Shown here piece after piece: positions 49,470 through 58,962 of a stretch of DNA of 64,000 nucleotides. The DNA is from Geomonas paludis (GTDB lineage: Bacteria; Desulfobacterota; Desulfuromonadia; Geobacterales; Geobacteraceae). Numbering within the stretch: the first letter of the stretch is position 1; each line of letters opens with the position of its first letter. Both the position numbers and the translations under genes were made by a program. The stretch is taken from contig NZ_BLXY01000002.1 of the NCBI RefSeq assembly GCF_014193585.1, positions 124,001 to 188,000 of the forward strand. The letters are read 5' to 3'. Under the pieces are notes generated by a model, which was given only the letters and a program-made list of their open reading frames with translations, was not told where the DNA came from and ran no database searches.

Positions 49470-51449
49470 TCAGCCCGGCTCGAACAGCTTGGCCGCGGCG
49501 CGCATCTGCTCGGGGGTGCCCAGGAGAAGCGCGATGTCCCCCTCCAAAAACTCCCAAACCGGGTCGGGATTGGCGGCGATGTCGTCTCCCCTCTTGACGG
49601 CCACCACGGTGGCCCCGGACCGGGAGCGCAGCATCCCTCCCCTGAGCCTCTCCCCCTCGATGGGCGCACTCCTGCGCACCCTGAAGCTGCCGATCTCGGC
49701 GCCGGAAAGAAACCCGGCGATGCCGACGGCGTGGCTGTGGCGCTTGCTGACGCTGCGCAGCATGTCGTATCCGTCGCGTCTGACATCGGCGATGCAGTCT
49801 TCGATCACGTCCTGCGGGATCAAAAACCGCTTCAGCACACGGGACAGGATCTCCACCGAGGTCTCGAACTCCTCTGGGATCACCTCGTTCACCCCCAGCC
49901 GGAACAGGGGCTCCATCTCCAGCAGGTAGCGGGTGCGCACGATGACGTGAATGGAAGGGTGCATGGATCGGGCCTGCGCGGCGATGCGGCGGCTGGCCGC
50001 AGCGTCGGAGATGGCGACCACCATGATGCGTGCGTCATGGATCCGGGCGTGCTCCAGTATCTCGGGTTTGGAGGCGTCGCCGAAAATGATCTCCTCCCCC
50101 TCTCTTCTCAGGCTGCGCACGGTGAAGGGGTTGGTCTCGATGATGACGCGCGGGATCTCCAGGTTCTTCAGGGTACGCGCCAGGTTCTTGCCGTTGACCC
50201 CGTAACCCACGATGATGACGTGGTCCTGGTAGCCGACCTTGTCGCCGTTTTGGGCGAGGCTGCTGCGGCCGCGGGTCCAGGAGTGCGGCAGCGTCGCGGT
50301 CATGAAGTCGGCCACCGGTCCCGCCAGCTTCATGCACAGCGGGGTGAGCGCCATGGTGGCGATGGAAGCCCCCAGGAAAAGCTGGTAGGTCTCCGGGGTG
50401 AGCAGGCCGTACTTCAAGCCGCTTCTGGAAAGGACAAAGGAGAACTCGCCGATCTGGGCCAGCGACAGTCCGGCAATGAGGGCGATGCGCATGGGGAGCC
50501 CGAGGGCGATCCCTGCCGCGGAGGCGAGCAGCGCCTTGACCACGATGATGGAAAGCACGAGGCCCAGCAGCAGCACGGGGAACTTGAACAGGATGGCGGG
50601 CTTGAGCAGCATGCCCACCGAGATGAAAAAGAGGCTCATGAAGGCCTCGCGGAAGGGCATGATGTCGCTGAGCGCCTGGTGGCTGTACTCCGATTCCGAG
50701 ATGGAGAGCCCCGCGATGAAGGCCCCGAGAGCCAGCGAGAGCCCCACCTGCGCCGTGACCCAGGCGGTGCCCATGCCGACGAAGATGATGGAGAGCACGA
50801 AGAGCTCGCGGCTCCTGGTTTTCACCACCTGTTCGAAGAGCCACGGCACCACGAAACGGGCGCCGTAGTGGGCGCCGACGATGACGGCCGCCGCCTTGGC
50901 CGAGACCAGGGCGATGTCGGCCAGCCCCTTGCCGCCGCCGGCGAGGAAGGGGGTGAAGAGCATCAGCGGTACGATGCAGAGGTCCTGGAAGATGAGGATA
51001 CCGAGTGCGGCCTTACCCTGCGGGGTGTCCATCTCGCCGGCGTCCATCATCAGCTTCATCAGGATGGCGGTCGAGGAGAGCGCGACCAGGAAACCGAAGA
51101 AGACCGCCTGGGGAAGCGGGAAGCCTCCCAGGGAGCCCAGCGCCGCCACCGCGGCGATGGTGAGAACGAGTTGCAGACCGCCGCCGAGGAGCACCATGTG
51201 GCGGATGCGCATCAGCTCCTTCAACGACAGCTCGATGCCGATGGTGAACAGCAGGAGCACCACCCCGTACTCGGCCATCTGCTCGACCTGGTGGGTGTTC
51301 CGGATGAAGCCCAGGGCATAGGGGCCGGCCAGCAGGCCGGTGATCAGGAAGCCGACGATGGAGGGAAACTTGAACCTGCGCAGCACTACCACGGTGAGGA
51401 GGGCCAGACCGAAGAGAACAACGATGTCGCGTAGTGCGTGAAAATCCAT
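49470..51449 (-). CDS. CPA2-type monovalent cation:H+ antiporter with RCK (TrkA) domains
   Basis: 659-residue inner-membrane antiporter of the KefB/KefC/YbaL type. About 12 TM over 1-385 with GLALLTVVVLRRFKFPSIVG and FFGFLVALSSTAILMKLMMD. RCK-N about 405-530 with the dinucleotide-binding VIIVGYGVNGKNLA. TrkA-C about 575-655 ending GDIALLLGTPEQMRAA. Probably K+ (or Na+) efflux coupled to proton entry, gated by nucleotide or redox state. GAGG precedes ATG 51449; the P-type ATPase gene ends 16 bases upstream, so they likely share a transcript. Confidence 0.92.
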   Translation of the reverse strand: MDFHALRDIVVLFGLALLTVVVLRRFKFPSIVGFLITGLLAGPYALGFIRNTHQVEQMAEYGVVLLLFTIGIELSLKELMRIRHMVLLGGGLQLVLTIAAVAALGSLGGFPLPQAVFFGFLVALSSTAILMKLMMDAGEMDTPQGKAALGILIFQDLCIVPLMLFTPFLAGGGKGLADIALVSAKAAAVIVGAHYGARFVVPWLFEQVVKTRSRELFVLSIIFVGMGTAWVTAQVGLSLALGAFIAGLSISESEYSHQALSDIMPFREAFMSLFFISVGMLLKPAILFKFPVLLLGLVLSIIVVKALLASAAGIALGLPMRIALIAGLSLAQIGEFSFVLSRSGLKYGLLTPETYQLFLGASIATMALTPLCMKLAGPVADFMTATLPHSWTRGRSSLAQNGDKVGYQDHVIIVGYGVNGKNLARTLKNLEIPRVIIETNPFTVRSLRREGEEIIFGDASKPEILEHARIHDARIMVVAISDAAASRRIAAQARSMHPSIHVIVRTRYLLEMEPLFRLGVNEVIPEEFETSVEILSRVLKRFLIPQDVIEDCIADVRRDGYDMLRSVSKRHSHAVGIAGFLSGAEIGSFRVRRSAPIEGERLRGGMLRSRSGATVVAVKRGDDIAANPDPVWEFLEGDIALLLGTPEQMRAAAKLFEPG

Positions 51450-51465
51450 GAAACCTCACTTTATG

Positions 51466-54216
51466 TCAATTTGCGGCGCCCCGCTGCCGCACAACCCACT
51501 TGGCCAGTTCCAGGGCCGGGACGATCGATCCCGAAGCAAGGATGATGACGCCCCAGTCGAGGGGTGTCAAGGAGAAGGTGCCGAAGGGCCGGTGCAGCAC
51601 CGGCAGGTAGACCACCACCAGCAGCAGGCCGATCTCCCAGAGGACCGCGCGGTTCAGCCACCTGTTGGCGAAGGGGCGCCTGAAGATGGAATCGCGGTCC
51701 GAACGGAAATTGTACGCGTTGAAAAACTGGATCAGCACCAGCGACACGAAGGTCACCGTCATGGCCTCGGCATCGGAACGCCCCGAGGCGCGGGCCCAGG
51801 CGAAAAGCGCCAGGTTCACCAGTGCCGACCAGGCCCCGCCCGCCAGTATCAGCGTCACCACGGCGCGGGTGAAGATGCCGCGCGTGGCGTCCCTGGGCGG
51901 ACGGCGCATGAGACCGGGTTCGGCCGGATCGACCGCGAGCGCCAGGGCGGGGAGGCCGTCGGTGGCCAGGTTCACGTACAGGATCTGCACCGCGCCCAGG
52001 GGCAGCGGCAGCCCGGCCAGCATGGCGCCCATCATGAGACCGATCTCGCCGATGTTGGAGGAAAGCAGGTACATCAGGTACTTCTTGATGTTGTCGAAGA
52101 TGGCCCGCCCCTCCTCCACCGCGGCCACGATGGAGGCGAAGTTGTCGTCGGTGAGGGTCATGGCGGCGGCCTCCTTGCTGACCGCGGTGCCGGTGATCCC
52201 CATGGCGATGCCGATATCCGCCTTCTTGAGCGCCGGGGCATCGTTGACCCCGTCGCCGGTCATGGCGACCACCTCGCCATTTTTTTGCAGGGCGGCGACG
52301 ACCCGGAGCTTGTGCGCCGGCGACACCCGGGCGTAGACCCGGATGTCGGGGACCGCGCGCTCCAGCGCTGCGTCGTCCATGGACTCCAGTTCGGCGCCGG
52401 TCACCACCCGCTCCCGGTCCAAAAGCCCCAGTTCGCGTGCCACGGCAGCGGCGGTGACCGGATGGTCCCCGGTGATCATGACGGGGCGGATGCCCGCCTC
52501 CCGGCAGACGCCGATGGCGGCGCGGGCCTCGGGACGGGGCGGATCGATCATGCCCACCAGGCCGAGAAAGGTCATGCCGCTCTCGGCCCCGTTGCGGTCG
52601 GTGCCGCTTTTGCGCGCCACGGCCAGGACACGCAGGGCGGCAGCCGCCATCTCGCGCGCGGCCCCGGCGATGCGTGCCAGCGAGGCCTCGTCCAGCGGTG
52701 GTTCGCCGTTTCCAAGGGGACAGGCACCTTCGGAGCCAGTCCCCCCTGCCAATTGGGTGGTGCAGGCGGAGAGGATCACCTCGGGCGCCCCCTTGGCGCA
52801 GGCAAACAGAGCGGAGCCTTCGCCGTGCAGCGTGGTCATGCGCTTGCGCTCGGAGCTGAAGGGAATCTCGTCAAGGCGCGGGTATCTGGCGGCCAGCTCG
52901 GCCTGGGATAGCCCCGCCTTGGCCGCAGCGACGACCAGGGCCGCCTCGGTGGGGTCCCCCTGCGCCGACCAACGCCCGGATGCCTCGTCCCGGACCACCC
53001 GGGCGTCGCAGGCCAGCACGGCCACGCGCAGCAGTTCAACCACTGCGGCGGCGGGGGGCACCACCCTCCCCTCAAGGGAAAACTCCCCCTCCGGGGCGTA
53101 GCCGGCGCCGGAAAGGTCGTACCATGCGTCGGCGCAGTACACTCTGCGCACGGTCATCTCGTCCCTGGTGAGCGTCCCGGTCTTGTCCGAGCAGATCACC
53201 GTGGTGCTCCCCAGGGTTTCCACCGCGGCCAGGCGCCGCATCAGGGCGTGGCGCTTGACCATGCGCTGCACGCCCAGGGCGAGCGAGATGGTGACCACGG
53301 CGGGTAGTGCCTCGGGGACCGCCGCTACTCCCAGGGCGATGCCGAAGAGGAGCATGCCGATGAACGGTTCGCCGCGCCAAAGCCCGGCAACAACGATGAC
53401 GACGACGGCGACCAGGGCGGCCCGGGCCAAGAGGTTGCCCACCCGGTCCAGGTTTTCCTGCAGCGGGGTCCTGCCGGTCTCGATGCCGGAGATCATCCGG
53501 GCGATGCTGCCGAACTCGGTCTGCATGGCGGTGGCGACCACCACGCCGGCTCCGCGGCCGTAGCTCACCACCGTGCCGGCGTAGACCATGTTGCCGCGCT
53601 CGGCAAGCGGGGTTTCGGGTGAGAAGGCAACCGACGCCCGTTTATCCACGGGCAGCGACTCTCCGGTCAGCGCCGCCTCGTCGAGCTGCAGGTTGTACGC
53701 CTGGGCGAGCCTGACATCGGCGGCGACCCGGTCGCCGGGGCGCAACAGGAGCAGGTCGCCCGGCACCAGGTCGCGGGCCGGCACCGTCACCTCGGCGCCC
53801 CCCCGAAGTACCGCGGCATCCGGCGCCGCCATGCGCCGTAGCGCCTCCAGGGCCCGTTCCGCCCGAAATTCCTGCCAGAACCCGAGCAGCGCCGCGAAAA
53901 TGACGATGACGGCGATGGTGACCGCCTCGACGGCATGGCCGAGGAAAGCCGACAGCAGGGCCGCGACGAACAGGATGACGATGAGGACGTTTTTGAATTG
54001 CCGGAAGAAGACGGGCCAGGGCGAGAGCGGCTTGGCGGCGGTCAGTTCGTTGGCGCCGAAGCGGGTGAGCCGCCGCGCCGCCTCGGCAGGGTCGAGGCCA
54101 CCCGGGCCTGTTTCCAGGCGGGTGTAGAGCTCGCCCGGATCGAGGCTGTGCCAGGGGACCTGAAGCTGCGCTGGCTGGTCTGGGTGGTTGCGCGGGCCGT
54201 TCCCCGATGAGATCAC
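51466..54216 (-). CDS. Cation-transporting P-type ATPase, Ca2+ (SERCA/PMR1)-like
   Basis: 916-residue P2-type ATPase. N-terminal cation-ATPase domain, TM pairs from about 70. Actuator motif LTGESLPVDK (about 187), phosphorylation motif CSDKTGTLTRDE (about 343), nucleotide domain with FSSERKRMT, hinge MTGDGVNDAPALKKADIGIA, and C-terminal TM bundle with NLATDGLPALALA. Residues 491-500 (GTGSEGACPL) in the N domain are encoded by a dispersed 29-bp palindrome at 52716-52744; the frame is kept. Ca2+ is the best guess. Its C-terminal neighbour is a CPA2 antiporter. Confidence 0.94.
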   Translation of the reverse strand: MISSGNGPRNHPDQPAQLQVPWHSLDPGELYTRLETGPGGLDPAEAARRLTRFGANELTAAKPLSPWPVFFRQFKNVLIVILFVAALLSAFLGHAVEAVTIAVIVIFAALLGFWQEFRAERALEALRRMAAPDAAVLRGGAEVTVPARDLVPGDLLLLRPGDRVAADVRLAQAYNLQLDEAALTGESLPVDKRASVAFSPETPLAERGNMVYAGTVVSYGRGAGVVVATAMQTEFGSIARMISGIETGRTPLQENLDRVGNLLARAALVAVVVIVVAGLWRGEPFIGMLLFGIALGVAAVPEALPAVVTISLALGVQRMVKRHALMRRLAAVETLGSTTVICSDKTGTLTRDEMTVRRVYCADAWYDLSGAGYAPEGEFSLEGRVVPPAAAVVELLRVAVLACDARVVRDEASGRWSAQGDPTEAALVVAAAKAGLSQAELAARYPRLDEIPFSSERKRMTTLHGEGSALFACAKGAPEVILSACTTQLAGGTGSEGACPLGNGEPPLDEASLARIAGAAREMAAAALRVLAVARKSGTDRNGAESGMTFLGLVGMIDPPRPEARAAIGVCREAGIRPVMITGDHPVTAAAVARELGLLDRERVVTGAELESMDDAALERAVPDIRVYARVSPAHKLRVVAALQKNGEVVAMTGDGVNDAPALKKADIGIAMGITGTAVSKEAAAMTLTDDNFASIVAAVEEGRAIFDNIKKYLMYLLSSNIGEIGLMMGAMLAGLPLPLGAVQILYVNLATDGLPALALAVDPAEPGLMRRPPRDATRGIFTRAVVTLILAGGAWSALVNLALFAWARASGRSDAEAMTVTFVSLVLIQFFNAYNFRSDRDSIFRRPFANRWLNRAVLWEIGLLLVVVYLPVLHRPFGTFSLTPLDWGVIILASGSIVPALELAKWVVRQRGAAN
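52716..52744. repeat. Dispersed palindrome, copy 9, inside the P-type ATPase gene
   Basis: GGGGACAGGCACCTTCGGAG then CCAGTCCCC: two differences at most from the consensus. On the coding strand it encodes GTGSEGACPLG in frame. Confidence 0.9.
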
Positions 54217-54249
54217 GGCTGCTCCTCCCGCAAAAGGTGCGGCGGCAGG

Positions 54250-54726
54250 CTACCTGGTCCCCGGACGGATCACCTGTCCGGGGCTGACGAAGGAAATGCC
54301 CTGTCCGGAAGTGGCGCCGATCATCACGGTTTCGATGATGGGCGCGTTCATGGTGCGGTCGGCCTGCCACTTCACGATGAAATTGGCGCCGAAGCCGCCG
54401 GCCACGTCCTTCTCCTCGATATGGACGTAGGTGCTGGCCAGCGGCGCCAGGGAGAGCGGCTTGTCCTGGTAGCGGCGCAGCAGTTTCCCGCTGGTGTCGT
54501 AGTAGTCGATGGCGGTGATGCGCAGCCAGGAATCCATGTCCGTGTTCCTGATGCTGAGGGTGGCGGCCAACTGGTACGGCAGGTTGCGCGGCCCGCTGAA
54601 AACGTTGGAGTAAACCGGAACGTACACGGTCTGCCCCTTGGAAAGGTGGACCTGGTCCGGCGCCGACCAGACGGACACCGGCAGGGCGACAAGAGCGAAC
54701 AGCAACAAAGATGCGGCAAGACGCAT
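54250..54726 (-). CDS. DUF3124 exported protein
   Basis: 158 residues from ATG 54726, GGAGGAAGCC upstream; the longer frame to 54924 runs through the next gene's end. Signal peptide about 1-24 (FALVALPVSVWSA). Mature DUF3124 region: QTVYVPVYSNVFSGPRNLPY, LSIRNTDMDSWLRITAIDYY and a C-terminal GATSGQGISFVSPG. Function not established; the periplasmic beta-rich domain may bind a ligand. It lies 33 bases upstream of the P-type ATPase. Confidence 0.87.
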   Translation of the reverse strand: MRLAASLLLFALVALPVSVWSAPDQVHLSKGQTVYVPVYSNVFSGPRNLPYQLAATLSIRNTDMDSWLRITAIDYYDTSGKLLRRYQDKPLSLAPLASTYVHIEEKDVAGGFGANFIVKWQADRTMNAPIIETVMIGATSGQGISFVSPGQVIRPGTR

Positions 54727-54782
54727 GGCTTCCTCCATTTCCGGCGCTGACCGGAGCAGTATATCAGGCGTCGCCGGGGCGG

Positions 54783-55127
54783 CTAGCGGTTCAGTAACGG
54801 AACCAGGCCACGCACGAGGTCCATGACGAAATTGATCCCGGCCAGTGCGCCCAGCGTCCCCACCACGCCGCAAGCGAGGGAAACGAAACCGTTTCGCACC
54901 TTCCATGCGACGGGAATGAGGCAAAAAGACATGAGCAGGTAGAGAAACAGGGTGAGCAGGTGCGCGGAAAGGCGCAGGTTGGCCGCAACGCTGAATCTGT
55001 CCATCACGGTCAGTATCACCGCGACCGCCGCGGCACGCACCAGCATCCCGGTTCCGTCGCTCCTGAGTGCGGAGCGAAAGACTACGATCCAGACGATGGC
55101 CTTAAAGAGAATAGCAAAAAAAATCAT
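54783..55127 (-). CDS. Small integral membrane protein, unknown
   Basis: 114 residues from ATG 55127, GGGAGCTTTC upstream. Four hydrophobic segments: MIFFAILFKAIVWIVVF, LVRAAAVAVILTV, LLTLFLYLLMSFCLIPVAW and a C-terminal LACGVVGTLGALAGI. No family recognised. 56 bases upstream of the DUF3124 gene; probably the first gene of the transport operon. Confidence 0.7.
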   Translation of the reverse strand: MIFFAILFKAIVWIVVFRSALRSDGTGMLVRAAAVAVILTVMDRFSVAANLRLSAHLLTLFLYLLMSFCLIPVAWKVRNGFVSLACGVVGTLGALAGINFVMDLVRGLVPLLNR

Positions 55128-55386
55128 GAAAGCTCCCTGTTGCTGTAATTTTGTTGTCCTCGCTTCATTACTCGCTGGAGCAGAGTAACATAATTCGTTC
55201 GGGATATGGTTATTCAAAGGATAAAGTGGTATTATCTAGACCTTTGCGACCGTATGTGACACTGAGACAGTAGCGATGCCGGGTCTGACAGAAACCACAT
55301 GCCCCAGATACAGAGGAGAGCCTTGTCCCGCCCTCTCATCTGAGGGAGAGGGATCGGCGCAGATCGGCGCCTGGACAGGTTTTCCC

Positions 55387-55416
55387 TTGACAAGAAAGGC
55401 TCCGGCGAAAGATAGT
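55387..55416 (+). promoter_or_regulatory. Possible promoter of the NtrC-family operon
   Basis: TTGACA (55387-55392), 18 bases, GATAGT (55411-55416). The rest of the 380-base divergent gap (55128-55510) holds a GAGAGGG-type fragment at 55330-55352 and nothing gene-like. Confidence 0.4.
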
Positions 55417-55510
55417 GATCCGATGTCTACACAATCCGGGGCAACTCCCCAAAGGCCGTGCAGCGCGCCGGGAAGCACAGCCGCCCCAAGTCTACAGGTG
55501 ACCAAGAACT

Positions 55511-56890
55511 ATGTATAACGGCAAGGTGATCATTTGCGACGACGAGGTCGAGATCCTCAGGTACCTGAGCAAGATTCTATCGGCCAAGGGGCTGGAGCTC
55601 GAGGTGTTCAGCTCCGGCACCTCCCTGATGAACTGCCTGGAAAACCGGGGGCTTGACGACGGCGACCTGATGCTCCTCGACGTGAAGATGCCCGACCTGG
55701 ACGGGCTGGAAATACTGCAGCGCGTGAAGAGGATGAAGCTGGACGTCCCGGTGGTGATGATGACCGCCTACGCCTCCATCAACTCGGCCATAGAGGCGAT
55801 GAAGCTTGGGGCCTACGACTACGTCACCAAACCCTTCCCCAAGGAAAAGATCTTCGGCATCCTGGAAAAGGTGCTGGAGCGCAAGGAACTGCTCAAGGAA
55901 AACAGCGCCCTCAAGGACGAACTGGGCATCCCCTCCGCGTCCACCCCGCTCATCTTCAGCTCCGAGACCTTCAGAAGGGTGCACGACATGGCCATGCTGG
56001 TGGCGCAAAGCGAGTCCAACGTGGTGATCCTCGGGGAGTCCGGCACCGGCAAGGAACTGGTCGCCAGCCTGATCCACAACAACAGCCCGAGGGCCAAGGA
56101 GCGCTTCCTCACCATCAACTGCGCCGCGCTCTCCGACACCCTTTTGGAAAGCCAGCTCTTCGGCCACGTGAAGGGCGCCTTCACCGGCGCCATCACCGCG
56201 CAGAAGGGGCTTTTGGAGGCCGCCAACCACGGCACGCTGTTCCTGGACGAGGTGGGCGACATGAGCCCCGCCATCCAGGCGAAACTGTTGCGCGTGCTGC
56301 AGGAGGGGGACTTCATCCCGGTCGGCGACACCAAGGCCAAGAGCGTCGACATCCGCTTCCTGGCAGCGACCAACAAGGACCTCGAGGAGGAGGTGCGCCA
56401 GAAGCGCTTCCGGGAGGACCTCTTCTTCCGGCTCAACGTGATCTCGCTGCACCTCCCTCCCCTGCGGGACCGCGGCGAGGACATCGAGCTTTTGGCGCGG
56501 CACTTCCTGGCCAAGTACTCGGCGCGCATGAAGCGCGACATCAACGACTTCACCCGCGAGGCCATGCAGCTGTTGAAGTCGTACAACTGGCCCGGCAACA
56601 TCCGCGAGCTGGAAAACGCCATCGAACGCGCCGCCATCCTGACCCGCGGCAGCACCATCACCGCGGAAACCCTCCCGGTCTGGCGCACCCCGCCCCCGCT
56701 TCCCGAAACCAGGCAGGAAGGGGGCAAGCGCCTGGTCTCCCTGGAGACCGTGGAGCGCGAGCACATCCTGCACGTCCTCAAGGCCTCCGGCAACAACAAG
56801 AGCCGCGCCGCCAAGATCCTCGAGATCGCCAGGCGCACCCTGGACCGCAAGATCGAGGAATACGGGCTGGAAGACGAGGGAGCGCGCTGA
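55511..56890 (+). CDS. Sigma-54-dependent response regulator (NtrC family)
   Basis: 459 residues. Receiver about 4-120 with IICDDE, phospho-Asp in LMLLDVKMPDLDG (about 56) and TKPFPK. AAA+ sigma-54 activation domain about 145-385: Walker A GESGTGKE (about 177), GAFTGA loop (about 224) that contacts sigma-54, Walker B GTLFLDEVGDMS, and FREDLFFRLNVISLHLPPLR. Fis-type HTH about 415-455 (NKSRAAKILEIARRTLDRKI). Activates sigma-54 promoters after phosphorylation by the kinase whose ATG overlaps its TGA by one base. Confidence 0.95.
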   Translation: MYNGKVIICDDEVEILRYLSKILSAKGLELEVFSSGTSLMNCLENRGLDDGDLMLLDVKMPDLDGLEILQRVKRMKLDVPVVMMTAYASINSAIEAMKLGAYDYVTKPFPKEKIFGILEKVLERKELLKENSALKDELGIPSASTPLIFSSETFRRVHDMAMLVAQSESNVVILGESGTGKELVASLIHNNSPRAKERFLTINCAALSDTLLESQLFGHVKGAFTGAITAQKGLLEAANHGTLFLDEVGDMSPAIQAKLLRVLQEGDFIPVGDTKAKSVDIRFLAATNKDLEEEVRQKRFREDLFFRLNVISLHLPPLRDRGEDIELLARHFLAKYSARMKRDINDFTREAMQLLKSYNWPGNIRELENAIERAAILTRGSTITAETLPVWRTPPPLPETRQEGGKRLVSLETVEREHILHVLKASGNNKSRAAKILEIARRTLDRKIEEYGLEDEGAR

Positions 56891-58896
56891 TGCTCAGGCG
56901 TTTCCCGATCCGGGCCAAACTCACCGTCGGCTCCGTCGCCCCCCTCTTCGTCGCCTTCTTCATCTGCTCCCTGGCCGGCCTCTACATCATCAACGACAAG
57001 ATCGCCAGCCAGGCCCAGGAAAAGGTGCGCACCGACCTCAACTCCGCGCGCGAGGTGTACCGCAACGAACTGGAGCGGATCCGCGAGCTGATGGATCTCA
57101 CCGCCACCAACCCCTACAACTCCAACTCCATCGTGGCGGGGGAGAAGAACATCCAGTCCCTCTTGCGCACCCGGATGGAGAACAAGCACCTCGACATCCT
57201 GACCGCGGTGGACGCTTCCGGACGGGTGCTGTTCCGCGCCCACAGCCCGCAGCTCAAAGGGGACCGGCAGTCCGCCTACTTCGTGGAACAGGCGCTCAAG
57301 GGGATCGCCGTCACCGGGACCACCGTGCTCACCCCGGACGATCTGGGCAAGGAAGGGATATCCCTCACCAACCGCGCCACCATCCCCCTTATCTCCACGC
57401 CGCATGCCCGGCCGCGCGCCGACAAGACCGAGCGCTCCGGGATGGTGATGGTGTCGGCCTTCCCGCTCAAGAACAACGCCGGCGCCGTGATCGGCGCGCT
57501 CTACGGCGGCATCCTCCTCAACAACAACAACGCCCTGGTGGACAAGATCAAGGAGATCGTCTACGAGGGGGTGCAGTTCAAGGGGACCGACGTGGGGAGC
57601 GCCACCATCTTTCTCGGCGACACCCGCATCGCGACCAACGTGCGCACCACCGACGGCGCCAGGGCCATCGGCACCCGTGTCTCCGAGCAGGTCTACAAGC
57701 AGGTGATCCAGGAGAAGAAGAAGTGGATCGGCCGCGCCTTCGTGGTCAACGACTGGTACTTCACCGCCTACGAGCCCATCATGGACCTGCAGGGGAAAGC
57801 GATCGGCTCGCTCTACGTGGGGATGCTGGAAAAGCCCTACACGCACATGCAAAAGAGCGTCAACTCCATCCTGTACCTGGTGCTCTTCGTCACCTCGCTG
57901 ATCGGCATCGCCGTCTCCGGCTTCATCGGCACCCTTTTGGCCCGCCCGATCAAGGAACTGGAGAAGCTGGCGCACCGGGTGGCCCGCGGCGAGCGCGACC
58001 TGCAGATCGAGGTGCAGTCGACCGACGAGGTGGGGGACCTGGCCGAGGCCTTCAACCTGATGACCCGCGCCCTGGGGCGCCAGGAGGCGGAGATCGGCCT
58101 CTTGCACCGGGCCCTGGAGCTGAAGATCGAGGAGCGCACCGCGCAACTCTCGGACAAGACCAAGCTCCTGGCGCAGACCCAGGCGGACCTGGCGCGCGCG
58201 GAGAAGCTCGCCGACCTCGGCATCGTGGCCGCCGGCGTGGCCCACGAGATCAACACCCCCCTGGCCATCATCCGCGGCAACACCGAGGTGCTGGAGATGT
58301 GCCTCCCCGAGGATCACCCCAACCACGAAGAAGTGGAGATCATCAGCCAGCAGACCGAGCGCATGGCCAAAATCGTGGGCAATCTCCTGACCTTCGCCCG
58401 CCAGAAGTCGCTGAACCAGCGCCAGTTCATGGTGCACGAGGTGCTGGACGACATCGTGGCGCAGATCAGGCACCAGGTCCCCATGGACGCGGTCTCGGTG
58501 AAATGGGAATACGACATGAACCTGGGGCCGGTCACCGGCGACACCGACCAGCTGAGGCAGGTGTTCAGCAACATCATCCTCAACGCGGTGCAGGCCATGC
58601 TCCCCGACGGAGGGACGCTGAGGCTCACCACCCGCCGCCACGGACCGGGCAACGGCTGCATCGTGGAGATCCGCGACACCGGCAAGGGGATCTCCGCCGA
58701 GCACCAGGAGAAGATCTTCACCCCCTTCTTCACCACCAAGGACACCGGCACCGGCCTCGGCCTCTCGGTCTCCTACGGCATCGTCAAGGACCACGGCGGT
58801 GACATCCGGGTGTCGAGCACCCCGGGGATGGGCACCTGCTTCGAAATAGAACTGCCGGGGGTGGACCCGCTCGCCCCCGCCGAAAACGAACTGTGA
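56890..58896 (+). CDS. Membrane sensor histidine kinase with Cache-type sensor and HAMP
   Basis: 668 residues. TM about 12-36, large extracytoplasmic Cache-like domain about 40-320 (VDASGRVLFRAHSPQLKG; VVNDWYFTAYEPIMDLQGKA is the typical end of such sensors), TM about 322-345, HAMP about 345-400 (RPIKELEKLAHRVARGERDL). HisKA with GIVAAGVAHEINTPLAIIRG (phospho-His near 451), HATPase_c with NAVQAMLPDG, DTGKGIS and GTGLGLSVSYG. Lacks a receiver; the preceding sigma-54 regulator is the obvious partner. The ligand is unknown; the bacteriohemerythrin 66 bases downstream hints at oxygen-related signalling. Confidence 0.93.
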   Translation: MLRRFPIRAKLTVGSVAPLFVAFFICSLAGLYIINDKIASQAQEKVRTDLNSAREVYRNELERIRELMDLTATNPYNSNSIVAGEKNIQSLLRTRMENKHLDILTAVDASGRVLFRAHSPQLKGDRQSAYFVEQALKGIAVTGTTVLTPDDLGKEGISLTNRATIPLISTPHARPRADKTERSGMVMVSAFPLKNNAGAVIGALYGGILLNNNNALVDKIKEIVYEGVQFKGTDVGSATIFLGDTRIATNVRTTDGARAIGTRVSEQVYKQVIQEKKKWIGRAFVVNDWYFTAYEPIMDLQGKAIGSLYVGMLEKPYTHMQKSVNSILYLVLFVTSLIGIAVSGFIGTLLARPIKELEKLAHRVARGERDLQIEVQSTDEVGDLAEAFNLMTRALGRQEAEIGLLHRALELKIEERTAQLSDKTKLLAQTQADLARAEKLADLGIVAAGVAHEINTPLAIIRGNTEVLEMCLPEDHPNHEEVEIISQQTERMAKIVGNLLTFARQKSLNQRQFMVHEVLDDIVAQIRHQVPMDAVSVKWEYDMNLGPVTGDTDQLRQVFSNIILNAVQAMLPDGGTLRLTTRRHGPGNGCIVEIRDTGKGISAEHQEKIFTPFFTTKDTGTGLGLSVSYGIVKDHGGDIRVSSTPGMGTCFEIELPGVDPLAPAENEL

Positions 58897-58962
58897 CGCT
58901 CCGCAGCAACCGGTACCAGAGCGCACCATAACGACAGCAGACAAACCGAAAAGGAGCACAAC

